A DNA stretch of 13,292 nucleotides from Candidatus Tayloriibacteriota bacterium (GTDB lineage Bacteria > Patescibacteriota > Minisyncoccia > Phycocordibacterales > PALSA-1337): positions 1-13,292 of the forward strand of contig JAPLZH010000073.1 of the NCBI GenBank assembly GCA_026395105.1. The letters are read 5' to 3'. Both the position numbers and the translations under genes were made by a program. The number at the start of each line of letters is the position of its first letter. Positions within the stretch are counted from its first letter, which is position 1. Shown here piece after piece: positions 1 through 6,293 of the stretch. Under the pieces are notes generated by a model. That model searched no databases. It was not told the origin of the DNA and saw only the letters and a program-made list of their open reading frames with translations.

Positions 1-71
1 ATTGCAGATCCTGCGCTATACATTTTCTCAATACAAAACCTCTCTCCAAAAGACAAATGATGATATTTCAT
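1..71 (-). CDS. IS30-family transposase, N-terminal 23 codons
   Basis: Read leftwards from an ATG at 71, the protein begins MKYHHLSFGERFCIEKM and continues off the window. The MKY-x-x-L-(T/S)-x-x-E-R-x-x-I-E pattern is the start of the helix-turn-helix (HTH_38) DNA-binding domain typical of IS30-family transposases, which bind the terminal repeats. The DDE catalytic part is not in the window. The ATG lies about 60 nt inside the IS tip, a normal distance for this family. The frame is open from 71 to the edge. Identification rests on 23 residues plus the terminal repeat, so the family call is good but the subgroup is unknown. Confidence 0.75.
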   Translation of the reverse strand, partial: MKYHHLSFGERFCIEKMYSAGSA

Positions 72-132
72 ATGACAATTAAATTAATTATTTTGTTAAT
101 ACATTAATTCTACTGTCCTACTTCAAAGGTAG
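1..132 (-). mobile_element. 5' end of an IS30-family insertion sequence (partial, runs off left edge)
   Basis: This is the transposase-start end of an IS30-type element lying on the minus strand. It holds the N-terminal codons of the transposase (start at 71), about 60 nt of leader, and a terminal repeat whose outer tip is GGTAG at 128-132. The tip is followed by CTAG at 133-136. The same terminal sequence occurs inverted at the right edge of the window, next to a transposase C-terminus, which confirms the IS end. The rest of the element is outside the window. Whether CTAG belongs to the repeat or is a target duplication cannot be decided, because CTAG is its own reverse complement. Confidence 0.8.
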
Positions 133-136
133 CTAG
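114..136 (-). repeat. Terminal inverted repeat of the IS (transposase-start side) plus CTAG
   Basis: Read from outside inward on the minus strand this is CTAG-CTACCTTTGAAGTAGGACA. The right-edge repeat at 13157-13179, read inward on the plus strand, is CTAG-CTACCCCTCAAGTAGGACA. They agree at 20 of 23 positions, with mismatches in the middle only. Flanking bases outside CTAG do not match, which marks the border. IS30-family ends are usually 20-30 bp imperfect inverted repeats, so this fits. Confidence 0.8.
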
Positions 137-172
137 TTCCCTGTGCGCTGTCTTAAGAGGAAGCCGGCGTGT

Positions 173-508
173 ATGGACTGGGTAAATAGTACAGTACAAA
201 ACACGGTTATGGCACATTCACCTGGTGAGTTAGATAAGCAGTCTCTGGCTTGGGAAAAGATTGATGAAGTCAGAGTGAAATACAAAAACCTGGACGAAAG
301 ATGGAAGGCTTTCATGGAGCTTCCAGAAAGCATCCGTCGGTACAGGATCGCACATGTGGGGTTGGTCCAGTTTGACCGCTTGGCTGGTAACTATGGTATG
401 AGGGTCAATGCTCACAACTACATTGATCCCGATCCCCAGCAGCGGAAGAGGACTATTTTGCAGGATTCTGCAATTCTCCTCGGCACCCCCGCCTTCGCTA
501 CGGCGTGA
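173..508 (+). CDS. Hypothetical protein, 111 aa, next to the IS border
   Basis: I do not recognise a family. The ATG at 173 is preceded by AGAGGAAG at 156-163, a plausible ribosome binding site 9 nt upstream, giving a 111-residue soluble, charged protein with no membrane segment. The reading frame is open further upstream (GTG at 143), exactly to the IS boundary at 136, so the ORF may instead be the 3' remnant of a longer gene cut by the insertion. The last residues (LLGTPAFATA) are encoded by a GC-rich stretch at about 480-505 that looks like a short intergenic repeat, so the natural C-terminus may have been altered. The base composition resembles the following ATPase gene and not the AT-rich island. 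No function can be assigned. Confidence 0.45.
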   Translation: MDWVNSTVQNTVMAHSPGELDKQSLAWEKIDEVRVKYKNLDERWKAFMELPESIRRYRIAHVGLVQFDRLAGNYGMRVNAHNYIDPDPQQRKRTILQDSAILLGTPAFATA

Positions 509-551
509 CGAGCGAGATTTTTTCCAAGAAAGTTTTTGTTTCCGATGTCGG

Positions 552-586
552 CCGCATCCCCTACACTCTGGGGTTGCGGTTTTTTT
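552..586 (+). terminator. Rho-independent terminator after the orphan ORF
   Basis: The left arm CCGCATCCCC (552-561) pairs with GGGGTTGCGG (570-579) with a single mismatch. The loop is 8 nt, and seven T follow at 580-586. The stem is GC-rich and the U-tract immediate, as expected of a strong intrinsic terminator. It ends transcription coming from the left (orphan ORF or IS) just before the promoter of the ATPase gene, insulating the latter. Confidence 0.85.
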
Positions 587-587
587 A

Positions 588-596
588 TGCTATAAT
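588..596 (+). promoter_or_regulatory. Extended -10 promoter for the TraD-like ATPase gene
   Basis: TGCTATAAT is a perfect extended -10 element (TGn-TATAAT). No good -35 exists at 16-18 bp, since the upstream region is occupied by the terminator stem and T-run; extended -10 promoters can work without one. Transcription would begin near 603, only about 5 nt before the ATG at 608, implying an almost leaderless mRNA. Confidence 0.6.
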
Positions 597-607
597 ATTT
601 AGCGAAT

Positions 608-2734
608 ATGGACGAAAATAAAGTGACACATTTTGCCGAGACAGATGCGAGAGGCAAAAAAATAAGATTCGGAATTAAGCAAAAAGACCGTACTCGTCAC
701 ATCTATGTGATAGGTAAAACTGGTATGGGAAAGTCGACCCTTCTAGAGAATATGGCTGCCCAGGATATTCTGGACGGTCATGGAATGTGCTTTATAGATC
801 CACACGGTAAAACAGCTGAATTACTCCTAGAATACATTCCAGAGAGCCGTATAAACGATGTCCTGTACTTTGCCCCCTTTGACATGGACTATCCAGTTTC
901 CTTTAATGTGCTCGAACAGGTAGATGCTGATAAGCGACATCTCGTGGTCTCAGGACTTATGAGTACTTTTAAGAAGATTTGGGTGGATGCTTGGTCCGCT
1001 CGAATGGAATATATACTAAGTAACACACTCCTCGCACTTTTGGAGTATCCGGATGCTACGCTTCTCGGTGTGAACCGAATGCTTTCTGATAAGGATTATA
1101 GAAGGAAGGTTGTGGATAATGTTACTGACCCTTCTGTTAAGTCTTTTTGGACTGAAGAATTTGCAAAATATACTGAGCGTATGGCAGCTGAAGCAGTTCC
1201 GGCTATTCAGAATAAAATCGGACAGTTTGCATCGAATGCTCTTATCAGAAATATGATCGGCCAGCCTCGTTCATCTTTTGACATTAGAAAAATGATGGAC
1301 GAAAGGAAGATTATTATAGTTAACCTTTCTAAGGGAAGAGTGGGTGAGCAGAATGCGAATCTTATAGGAGGAATGCTCATTACGAAAATCTACCTAGCAG
1401 CAATGTCCCGCGCCGATATTCCCGACCGCATTTTAAAAACTCTTCCGAATTTCTATCTTTTCGTGGACGAATTCCAGTCATTTGCAAACAAATCCTTTGC
1501 CGATATTCTATCTGAGGCTAGAAAGTATAAGCTTAATCTGACGATAGCTCACCAGTATATAGAGCAAATGGAGGAGGAAGTAAGGGCGGCAGTTTTCGGT
1601 AACGTAGGCACAATGATTCTTTTCAGAGTGGGAGCCTTCGATGCAGAAATTTTCGAAAAAGAATTCGCTCCACAGTTTACTGCTGAGGACATCGTAAACT
1701 TAGGATTTACGCAGGTTTATTTAAAACTAATGATAGACGGCGTTAGCTCACAGCCTTTTTCGGCTACTACTTTGCCTCCTATCGTTTTGCCTAGCGTCAC
1801 ATTTACAGACAGAGTAAAGGAAGCCTCACGCGCGCATTTCTCAAAGACTAGAAAAACCGTGGAGGATGAAATCGTTAAATGGCATGAACCAGTTCCGCCG
1901 GCGCCTAGAGCGGGGGCTGGAGGAGGAGCAGGCAGTGGCTCAGGTAGTAGAGCGATGCCACAAAGAGCGCCTGTAGCCACTCATGCACAGGCTCCTACAC
2001 AAACTCCTGCACAAACGCTAGCACAGACTAATTCTCAGACACAGACAAATAGGCCAAATCAGATAGCACAGTCTTCGCCACCTTCGCCACGGCCAAATCC
2101 TGTATTCACTCCGAAATCTTCAGTATCACCAGCTACATCATCTACTACACCCCCTGTGACTTCTGCACCGAAGGCAGTGGAGGCTACTAAGCCTTTTAAG
2201 GAAGCATTGGAAAAGGCATTGTCTGAGACGGCAAAGAAGACTGAGGTAAAGGCTGAAATAAAAGTGGAGGCGAAGCCTCTGCCAAAAACTGAGGCAAAGT
2301 CAGAGACTAGGATGGAGCCGAAGAATGATATGAGAACGGTGGAAAAGTCTGAGGAGAGAATAGAGCCAGTTTCGCTCTCAGCCCTTTTGCCGAAAAAACA
2401 TCTTCCAAATGAGGTTAAGAAAATGGCGGAAAATGATGGGAAAATAATGCCAGCGAAAAATAATAAATTACCAAGCGCCGAAAATATCAGTGAATTAAAG
2501 AAGGCTCTGCAGGCCCTCGTGAAGGAACCAGTGAAAAAGGTAGAAAAGACAGAGGGGGCGGGCATGGCCGGGACTGGGGTTAAAGATGGAGATGTGTCCG
2601 CTCGAGTGCCTATCACACATCCTATTCATATAGAAAAAAAGACTGATTCAAAAAAGGAAAAAGAGATCGTCGAAGTCCCCGAAGAGGTTTTGAGGAAGAT
2701 TTTAAAGGTGGAGGAAAGCGAGGAAAATCCTTAA
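608..2734 (+). CDS. TraD/VirD4/HerA-like DNA-translocase ATPase (type IV secretion coupling-type), 708 aa
   Basis: P-loop ATPase of the FtsK/HerA superfamily, of the kind annotated as type IV secretory system conjugative DNA transfer protein. The Walker A motif is GKTGMGKST (residues 36-44) and Walker B is LFVDEFQSF (D287-E288). An FIDPHGK segment after strand 2 and a SEARKYKLNLTIAHQY segment are typical of VirD4/TraD motor domains. No N-terminal membrane helices are seen, unlike classical VirD4, so it would be cytosolic or use a partner to reach the membrane. From about residue 430 the protein changes to a long disordered tail: Gly/Ser/Pro, then a QT/AP-rich stretch, then a Lys/Glu-rich segment. 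It ends in a short predicted helix (PEEVLRKILKVEES). Likely role is pumping DNA (or protein) through an envelope channel. There is no Shine-Dalgarno; the ATG sits about 12 nt after the -10 box. Its 3' end overlaps the convergent glycosyltransferase gene by 33 nt. Confidence 0.85.
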   Translation: MDENKVTHFAETDARGKKIRFGIKQKDRTRHIYVIGKTGMGKSTLLENMAAQDILDGHGMCFIDPHGKTAELLLEYIPESRINDVLYFAPFDMDYPVSFNVLEQVDADKRHLVVSGLMSTFKKIWVDAWSARMEYILSNTLLALLEYPDATLLGVNRMLSDKDYRRKVVDNVTDPSVKSFWTEEFAKYTERMAAEAVPAIQNKIGQFASNALIRNMIGQPRSSFDIRKMMDERKIIIVNLSKGRVGEQNANLIGGMLITKIYLAAMSRADIPDRILKTLPNFYLFVDEFQSFANKSFADILSEARKYKLNLTIAHQYIEQMEEEVRAAVFGNVGTMILFRVGAFDAEIFEKEFAPQFTAEDIVNLGFTQVYLKLMIDGVSSQPFSATTLPPIVLPSVTFTDRVKEASRAHFSKTRKTVEDEIVKWHEPVPPAPRAGAGGGAGSGSGSRAMPQRAPVATHAQAPTQTPAQTLAQTNSQTQTNRPNQIAQSSPPSPRPNPVFTPKSSVSPATSSTTPPVTSAPKAVEATKPFKEALEKALSETAKKTEVKAEIKVEAKPLPKTEAKSETRMEPKNDMRTVEKSEERIEPVSLSALLPKKHLPNEVKKMAENDGKIMPAKNNKLPSAENISELKKALQALVKEPVKKVEKTEGAGMAGTGVKDGDVSARVPITHPIHIEKKTDSKKEKEIVEVPEEVLRKILKVEESEENP

Positions 2735-3466
2735 ATAACACTTTAAAGTGGCGAGGAAATAATTTGGATAGTTTCCTTTATTTTTTCTAATGAGAGAGAG
2801 GAGAAACTTTGCACTTTTCACTTTTTGTTCATTTGAAATAGAACCGTCATGAATACGGTAACCTGTCGAATAATCTTTTAAATTTGCGAATTTAGAAATT
2901 TGGCCGATTCTTGTCCAAAGATCAAAGTCTTCCCATACTCTGTAGCTTTCATTATACATTCCAGTTTTATCTAGAATAGAACGGCGAATTAAGATGCTGG
3001 ACTGGGCGAATTGATTTCTTAAAAGGATTTTTTGCCTTATCTTTTTATCCTCAACTTCATAGGCGGGGAAGAGTTTTAAGATTTTTCCGTCTTTATCTAT
3101 TCCCGTAATCTGTGTACCGACTATTCCGAATTCTCTATTATTATCCAGAAAGTTCACCTGTTTCGAAAGTTTTTCTGAGTCGAGCCAGACATCATCACTG
3201 TCTATCATTGCTATGTACACTCCCTTCGAAAGGGAAATACCTTTATTTCTATTTTTAGAAATGCCTAAATTTGATTCGTTTTTTATGTAAGTGATTTGTG
3301 GGTCGGTGAGATACGGATGAACTGCTTCCTCTGTTTTATCAGTCGAGCCATCGTCTATTATAATTAGTTCCCAGTCTTTATATGACTGCTTTAAAACGCT
3401 TTTTATGGCGTCTCCTATGAGGCCGGCGCGATTATATGTGGGGGTGATTATCGATACTTTTGCCAT
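2702..3466 (-). CDS. GT2-family glycosyltransferase, 254 aa
   Basis: GT-A fold inverting glycosyltransferase that transfers a sugar from a nucleotide donor to a growing glycan on the cytoplasmic face of the membrane. It starts MAKVSIITPTYNRA. It has the donor-binding DDGSTD at residues 38-43, a DxD-type metal motif DSDD at 89-92, and an acceptor/catalytic-region ED motif (WEDFDLW, around 178-184). The length is normal for a small GT2. A weakly hydrophobic C-terminal stretch (YFLATLKCYLRIFLAFLHL) could associate with the membrane. It is the last gene of the minus-strand operon, 20 nt after the fucosyltransferase stop. Its final 11 codons overlap the tail of the convergent ATPase gene. The sugar specificity cannot be read from the sequence. 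Confidence 0.88.
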   Translation of the reverse strand: MAKVSIITPTYNRAGLIGDAIKSVLKQSYKDWELIIIDDGSTDKTEEAVHPYLTDPQITYIKNESNLGISKNRNKGISLSKGVYIAMIDSDDVWLDSEKLSKQVNFLDNNREFGIVGTQITGIDKDGKILKLFPAYEVEDKKIRQKILLRNQFAQSSILIRRSILDKTGMYNESYRVWEDFDLWTRIGQISKFANLKDYSTGYRIHDGSISNEQKVKSAKFLLSLIRKNKGNYPNYFLATLKCYLRIFLAFLHL

Positions 3467-3486
3467 AGTATAATTCTACAGGTCTT

Positions 3487-4446
3487 TTAGACTTTAATCC
3501 ATGTATCAGGAAGTACGTCTGGGGTTTTAATTTTAGAATTTGAAAGCCATTTTTCTGGGGCAATGACGATTTTCTCTGGATTTTTATTAAGCCATGCCGC
3601 CCACCAGCTAAAAGAAGAATTTGCGATTATATTATGCTTACATTTGCTCATAAGAATCATTTCCTCATAGTCTGGTATTTCAGGACATGAAACGAAAGTC
3701 ATGGGACAAAGGGCGGGGGATGCGGATCGGTCTCCTGGTTCAGACAAAGTAAATTTAAGGTTTTCTTTAGCCCACTTTATATCATCTGAGAAAATATATA
3801 GTTCGAGGGCTTTACCTTCCTGGCCCGCTAATTTTAGGCGGCTTTCTAATTCTCTTACGGCTTTTTGATAATATTCGATACTGCATGTGCCGAAAAATTC
3901 ACTATTTACCTTCATATTTACATAGTCCGTTCTTCTGATATGAATAGATACGGTTTCTTTTTCAGATTTTTCGTCGGACTGAATTTTATTAAAAACTTTT
4001 TGTGAGTCTAGGTTAAAGCTGTTTTTTAGTGTGAGCTCAGCTTTTATTTCCTTTTCAATACTTTTAAAATATTTTTCTGTCTGCCAATATCCGAAGATAT
4101 AGGAATTATCCTTTATTTCAAATTCTTTAGGATCAAATAGATAGGGATTCTTTTTGCAAAATGCGCCAAACACTTTATTCTTCGCCTTTATTAAGAACTT
4201 TTTAAGTGGGGGATTAAGAGCAAAGATTTCTTCGCTTTTTGCAAAGGTAATTTTAGTATTAAATTTATCTAGCAGATAATAGCGTGGCGTATCTACATTT
4301 TTAAACTCCTTGTTTAGATAATAATTAGCATCAAATTTTATCTGAACCTGTTCGCCTTTTCTTACTTTTTGCATTTCTAAAGCACGGCCGAAGGCGTATT
4401 GAAACATCTGATTTCCGAGGCCGCCTTGTAACTTTATAATTATCAT
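3487..4446 (-). CDS. GT11-family alpha-1,2-fucosyltransferase-like protein, 319 aa
   Basis: The protein opens with MIIIKLQGGLGNQMFQYAFG, the standard start of GT11 enzymes. It carries the GDP-fucose-binding motif HIRRTD at residues 169-174, a YIFSDDIKWAK segment, and the NSSFSWWAAWL motif near 277-286. GT11 enzymes add fucose in alpha-1,2 linkage to galactose or related residues of O-antigens or capsules. The start codon overlaps the FkbM stop as ATGA, indicating translational coupling. Between LKF and MTFV (about residues 233-248, nucleotides 3703-3750) there is an extra stretch containing GDRSASPALCP, encoded by unusually GC-rich DNA. GT11 proteins I know have only a few residues there, so it looks like a short insertion kept in frame. 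GDP-fucose synthesis genes are not in the window. Confidence 0.9.
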   Translation of the reverse strand: MIIIKLQGGLGNQMFQYAFGRALEMQKVRKGEQVQIKFDANYYLNKEFKNVDTPRYYLLDKFNTKITFAKSEEIFALNPPLKKFLIKAKNKVFGAFCKKNPYLFDPKEFEIKDNSYIFGYWQTEKYFKSIEKEIKAELTLKNSFNLDSQKVFNKIQSDEKSEKETVSIHIRRTDYVNMKVNSEFFGTCSIEYYQKAVRELESRLKLAGQEGKALELYIFSDDIKWAKENLKFTLSEPGDRSASPALCPMTFVSCPEIPDYEEMILMSKCKHNIIANSSFSWWAAWLNKNPEKIVIAPEKWLSNSKIKTPDVLPDTWIKV

Positions 4447-5363
4447 TCTAATATTAAACTTTTGAAATTCTGTAATTTTTCTGAGTGAATAAATACTAAA
4501 TTATCATATAGATAAGTATTTTGTCTTTTGTGTTTCTTTAAATATCCTTCAAGCGTTATCTCAAAAGGCAAATATTTTTTTGATTCTAGTATTTCTATTG
4601 ATTTTTTGCAGTTATCTTTCCATTCGTCTTCTCCTGCAACTTCAATGGTGACTACAGGCTTATTAACTTCTAGTATTTTAGTCATCCCTCCGAGTATTAA
4701 GTATTCCGCTCCTTCTGCATCGATCTTTATTAGTGTTGGATTTATATTTTTACTAGCACAGTATTTATCTAGATTTATTGATTTAACTCTTATTATTTCT
4801 GGTGAAGAAAGGAAGCCCATCTCTTTTGATTTTCGCTCTTTAAATGAATTAAAGGCGCTATACTTTGGTCCGTAGTCAGCGAACTCGATTTCTTTTTCCT
4901 CATTAAGCACCGCATTATTATTTAGAGTTGCGTTCTTATTTGGAGATAGATTTTCTTTCAATGATTCAAATGTTCTAGGGGTAGGCTCAAAGCTGTGGAC
5001 TTTTCCTCTTTCTGAGACTAATTTACTTACTAGTTTTGAATAGAATCCCACATGTGCACCTATATCAATGAAAATGTCTCCTTCTTTAAAGAAGTTTATA
5101 AAAAAGTTCGTTAAATTTGCTTCGAAAAATCCGTAGTATCTTATCGCATTACCTTCTGGTAAATAAAACCTCATCTTATCACCCCATAAGGTCTTATAAG
5201 TTATCTTAAAAGGGTGGATATATGCTATGGCAATGATTATAAAATGCGGTATTGTCTTAAACGGTGCTTTTATAATCCTCTTAATTCTAGAATGCTGTAG
5301 TTTATATAATCCGTAGAGTTTAATAATCTTTGCCTTTAACTGTTCTTTTTGGTTTTTATCCAT
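4443..5363 (-). CDS. FkbM-family SAM-dependent methyltransferase, 306 aa
   Basis: The SAM-binding motif I is FIDIGAHVGFYS (residues 98-109), followed by HSFEPTPRTFESLKENL, the acidic post-I segment typical of FkbM. The LIKIDAEGAE motif at 211-220 is the family hallmark. FkbM proteins O-methylate hydroxyls on polyketides and, in glycan loci, sugars; here O-methylation of the surface glycan is the natural inference. The first 60 residues are an extra N-terminal part with a moderately hydrophobic segment (HFIIIAIAYIHPF, about 40-52), possibly a membrane contact. The start at 5363 overlaps the preceding glycosyltransferase by 28 nt and has no visible Shine-Dalgarno. The next Met is residue 64, still upstream of the SAM motif, so a shorter product cannot be excluded. 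Confidence 0.85.
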   Translation of the reverse strand: MDKNQKEQLKAKIIKLYGLYKLQHSRIKRIIKAPFKTIPHFIIIAIAYIHPFKITYKTLWGDKMRFYLPEGNAIRYYGFFEANLTNFFINFFKEGDIFIDIGAHVGFYSKLVSKLVSERGKVHSFEPTPRTFESLKENLSPNKNATLNNNAVLNEEKEIEFADYGPKYSAFNSFKERKSKEMGFLSSPEIIRVKSINLDKYCASKNINPTLIKIDAEGAEYLILGGMTKILEVNKPVVTIEVAGEDEWKDNCKKSIEILESKKYLPFEITLEGYLKKHKRQNTYLYDNLVFIHSEKLQNFKSLILE

Positions 5364-5815
5364 GGTAATTGTATATTTTTTATAATATTAGCATATATTT
5401 CAGTACTTTTCTCTATAGATAAATTTTCCCTACAAAATTGTCCAGGTGTAAAATACTTAAGTTTCTTTATAAAAATGGGGAGTTTATTATCAAATTCTTC
5501 TGCATTTTTGAAAAACATTCCATTTTGCTCAGTTAAGTATGGTGCCGAAATATTTTCATCTGATACTTTATAATTTATATTTGGATACACAAAAAATTCT
5601 TTATTCCATACTAAAGTTGGGACATCCTTAGCCCATGATTCCTGAAGGGCTATGCCCTGACTTTCAACTTCCTGAAGATAAATCATAAAAGAGGCTTCAT
5701 CTAGTTTTTTAAGATAATCTTCTTTTTTATATTTCCCATAAATAATAATTTCGTAAGGTATTTCTAGTGAAATTAGTTTATTTATAATATGTTCAAATAG
5801 TTTTTGTTCAGTACT
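5336..5815 (-). pseudogene. C-terminal part of frameshifted GT-B glycosyltransferase
   Basis: This is the downstream half of the gene that begins at 6293. Dropping one base from the A8 tract (T8 at 5815-5822 on the plus strand) fuses the two frames into one 318-residue protein, with the join reading LIYKK-STEQKLFEHIINK. The C-terminal half contains IIIYGKYKKEDYLKKL and QEVESQGIALQESWA, the donor-binding (E-x7-E-like) region of GT1/GT4-type GT-B enzymes. As the sequence stands it has no start until an internal ATG at 5686, which would give a 116-residue fragment lacking most of the Rossmann domain. The frame has stayed open for about 480 nt, so the lesion is recent, reversible, bypassed or an error. 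Its end overlaps the FkbM start. Confidence 0.8.
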
Positions 5816-6293
5816 TTTTTTTATAAATTAAACACTTTAAGCTTTCGCTTTTCTTTTTATGAGTTAATTCGCATTTAACTCCGGCAGGCCAAATAAATAT
5901 TTTATTTGAAATCTCAGGTGAAATTGAAGAATAGAATTTCGCAGTCCATTCGGAGGGGAGTAATATCTTATCAATATTTTTATCAATTAATATGGAATTA
6001 TCATCTCTAGGTGTTACCACTAAATTTGGCCCGGCGATTAGTTCTTTAATATATCCTGATCTTTTTAAATCAATAGCCCATTTTAGGGCACTTACGCCAC
6101 TTAAAATATGGACTGTCTCCATTTTTTTTAATGGTGAATTTAACGAATAGGCAATCTTGGCTTTATTTAGTCCCAGTGTAAGACTTTCAAGCACGGCACT
6201 GGGTCCTCTATCCTTTAATATGTTTTTTTTGATCTTATAGAGTATATTTTCTTTTTTAAATATATTAGGGTGATGGGTGAATATGTATATCAT
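5808..6293 (-). CDS. N-terminal part of frameshifted GT-B glycosyltransferase, 161 aa
   Basis: The product begins MIYIFTHHPNIF and contains a typical GT-B acceptor-domain pattern: HILSGVSALKWAIDLKRSG, ELIAGPNLVVTPRDD, then IDKILLPSEWTAKFY. It then runs into a stop (KKKY-stop) just after an A8 run. The conserved continuation lies in another frame from 5815 to 5336, so this is the first half of one glycosyltransferase. On its own it lacks the nucleotide-sugar domain and should be inactive. The start codon overlaps the stop of the upstream GT4 gene as ATGA (6290-6293), showing it belongs to the operon. An intact version would be about 318 residues. I cannot tell whether the extra A is real. Confidence 0.8.
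   Translation of the reverse strand: MIYIFTHHPNIFKKENILYKIKKNILKDRGPSAVLESLTLGLNKAKIAYSLNSPLKKMETVHILSGVSALKWAIDLKRSGYIKELIAGPNLVVTPRDDNSILIDKNIDKILLPSEWTAKFYSSISPEISNKIFIWPAGVKCELTHKKKSESLKCLIYKKKY

Noticed and set aside
477..500. Possible terminator hairpin at the end of the orphan ORF (CGCCTTCGCTACGGCG)
   Set aside because: Only about four base pairs can form and the following T-run is some 20 nt away. The real terminator is at 552-586.
2059..2616. Long minus-strand open frame (185 codons) opposite the ATPase tail
   Set aside because: It is the mirror of the low-complexity Lys/Glu/Thr-rich tail, gives a Phe/Ser-rich product without motifs, and has no start context. It is a composition effect of the plus-strand gene.
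4528..4875. Plus-strand open frame of 115 codons opposite the FkbM gene
   Set aside because: It lies wholly antisense to the conserved SAM-binding and KIDAEGAE regions, and its product is Ser/Phe/Leu-rich with no motif. It is a shadow of the real gene.
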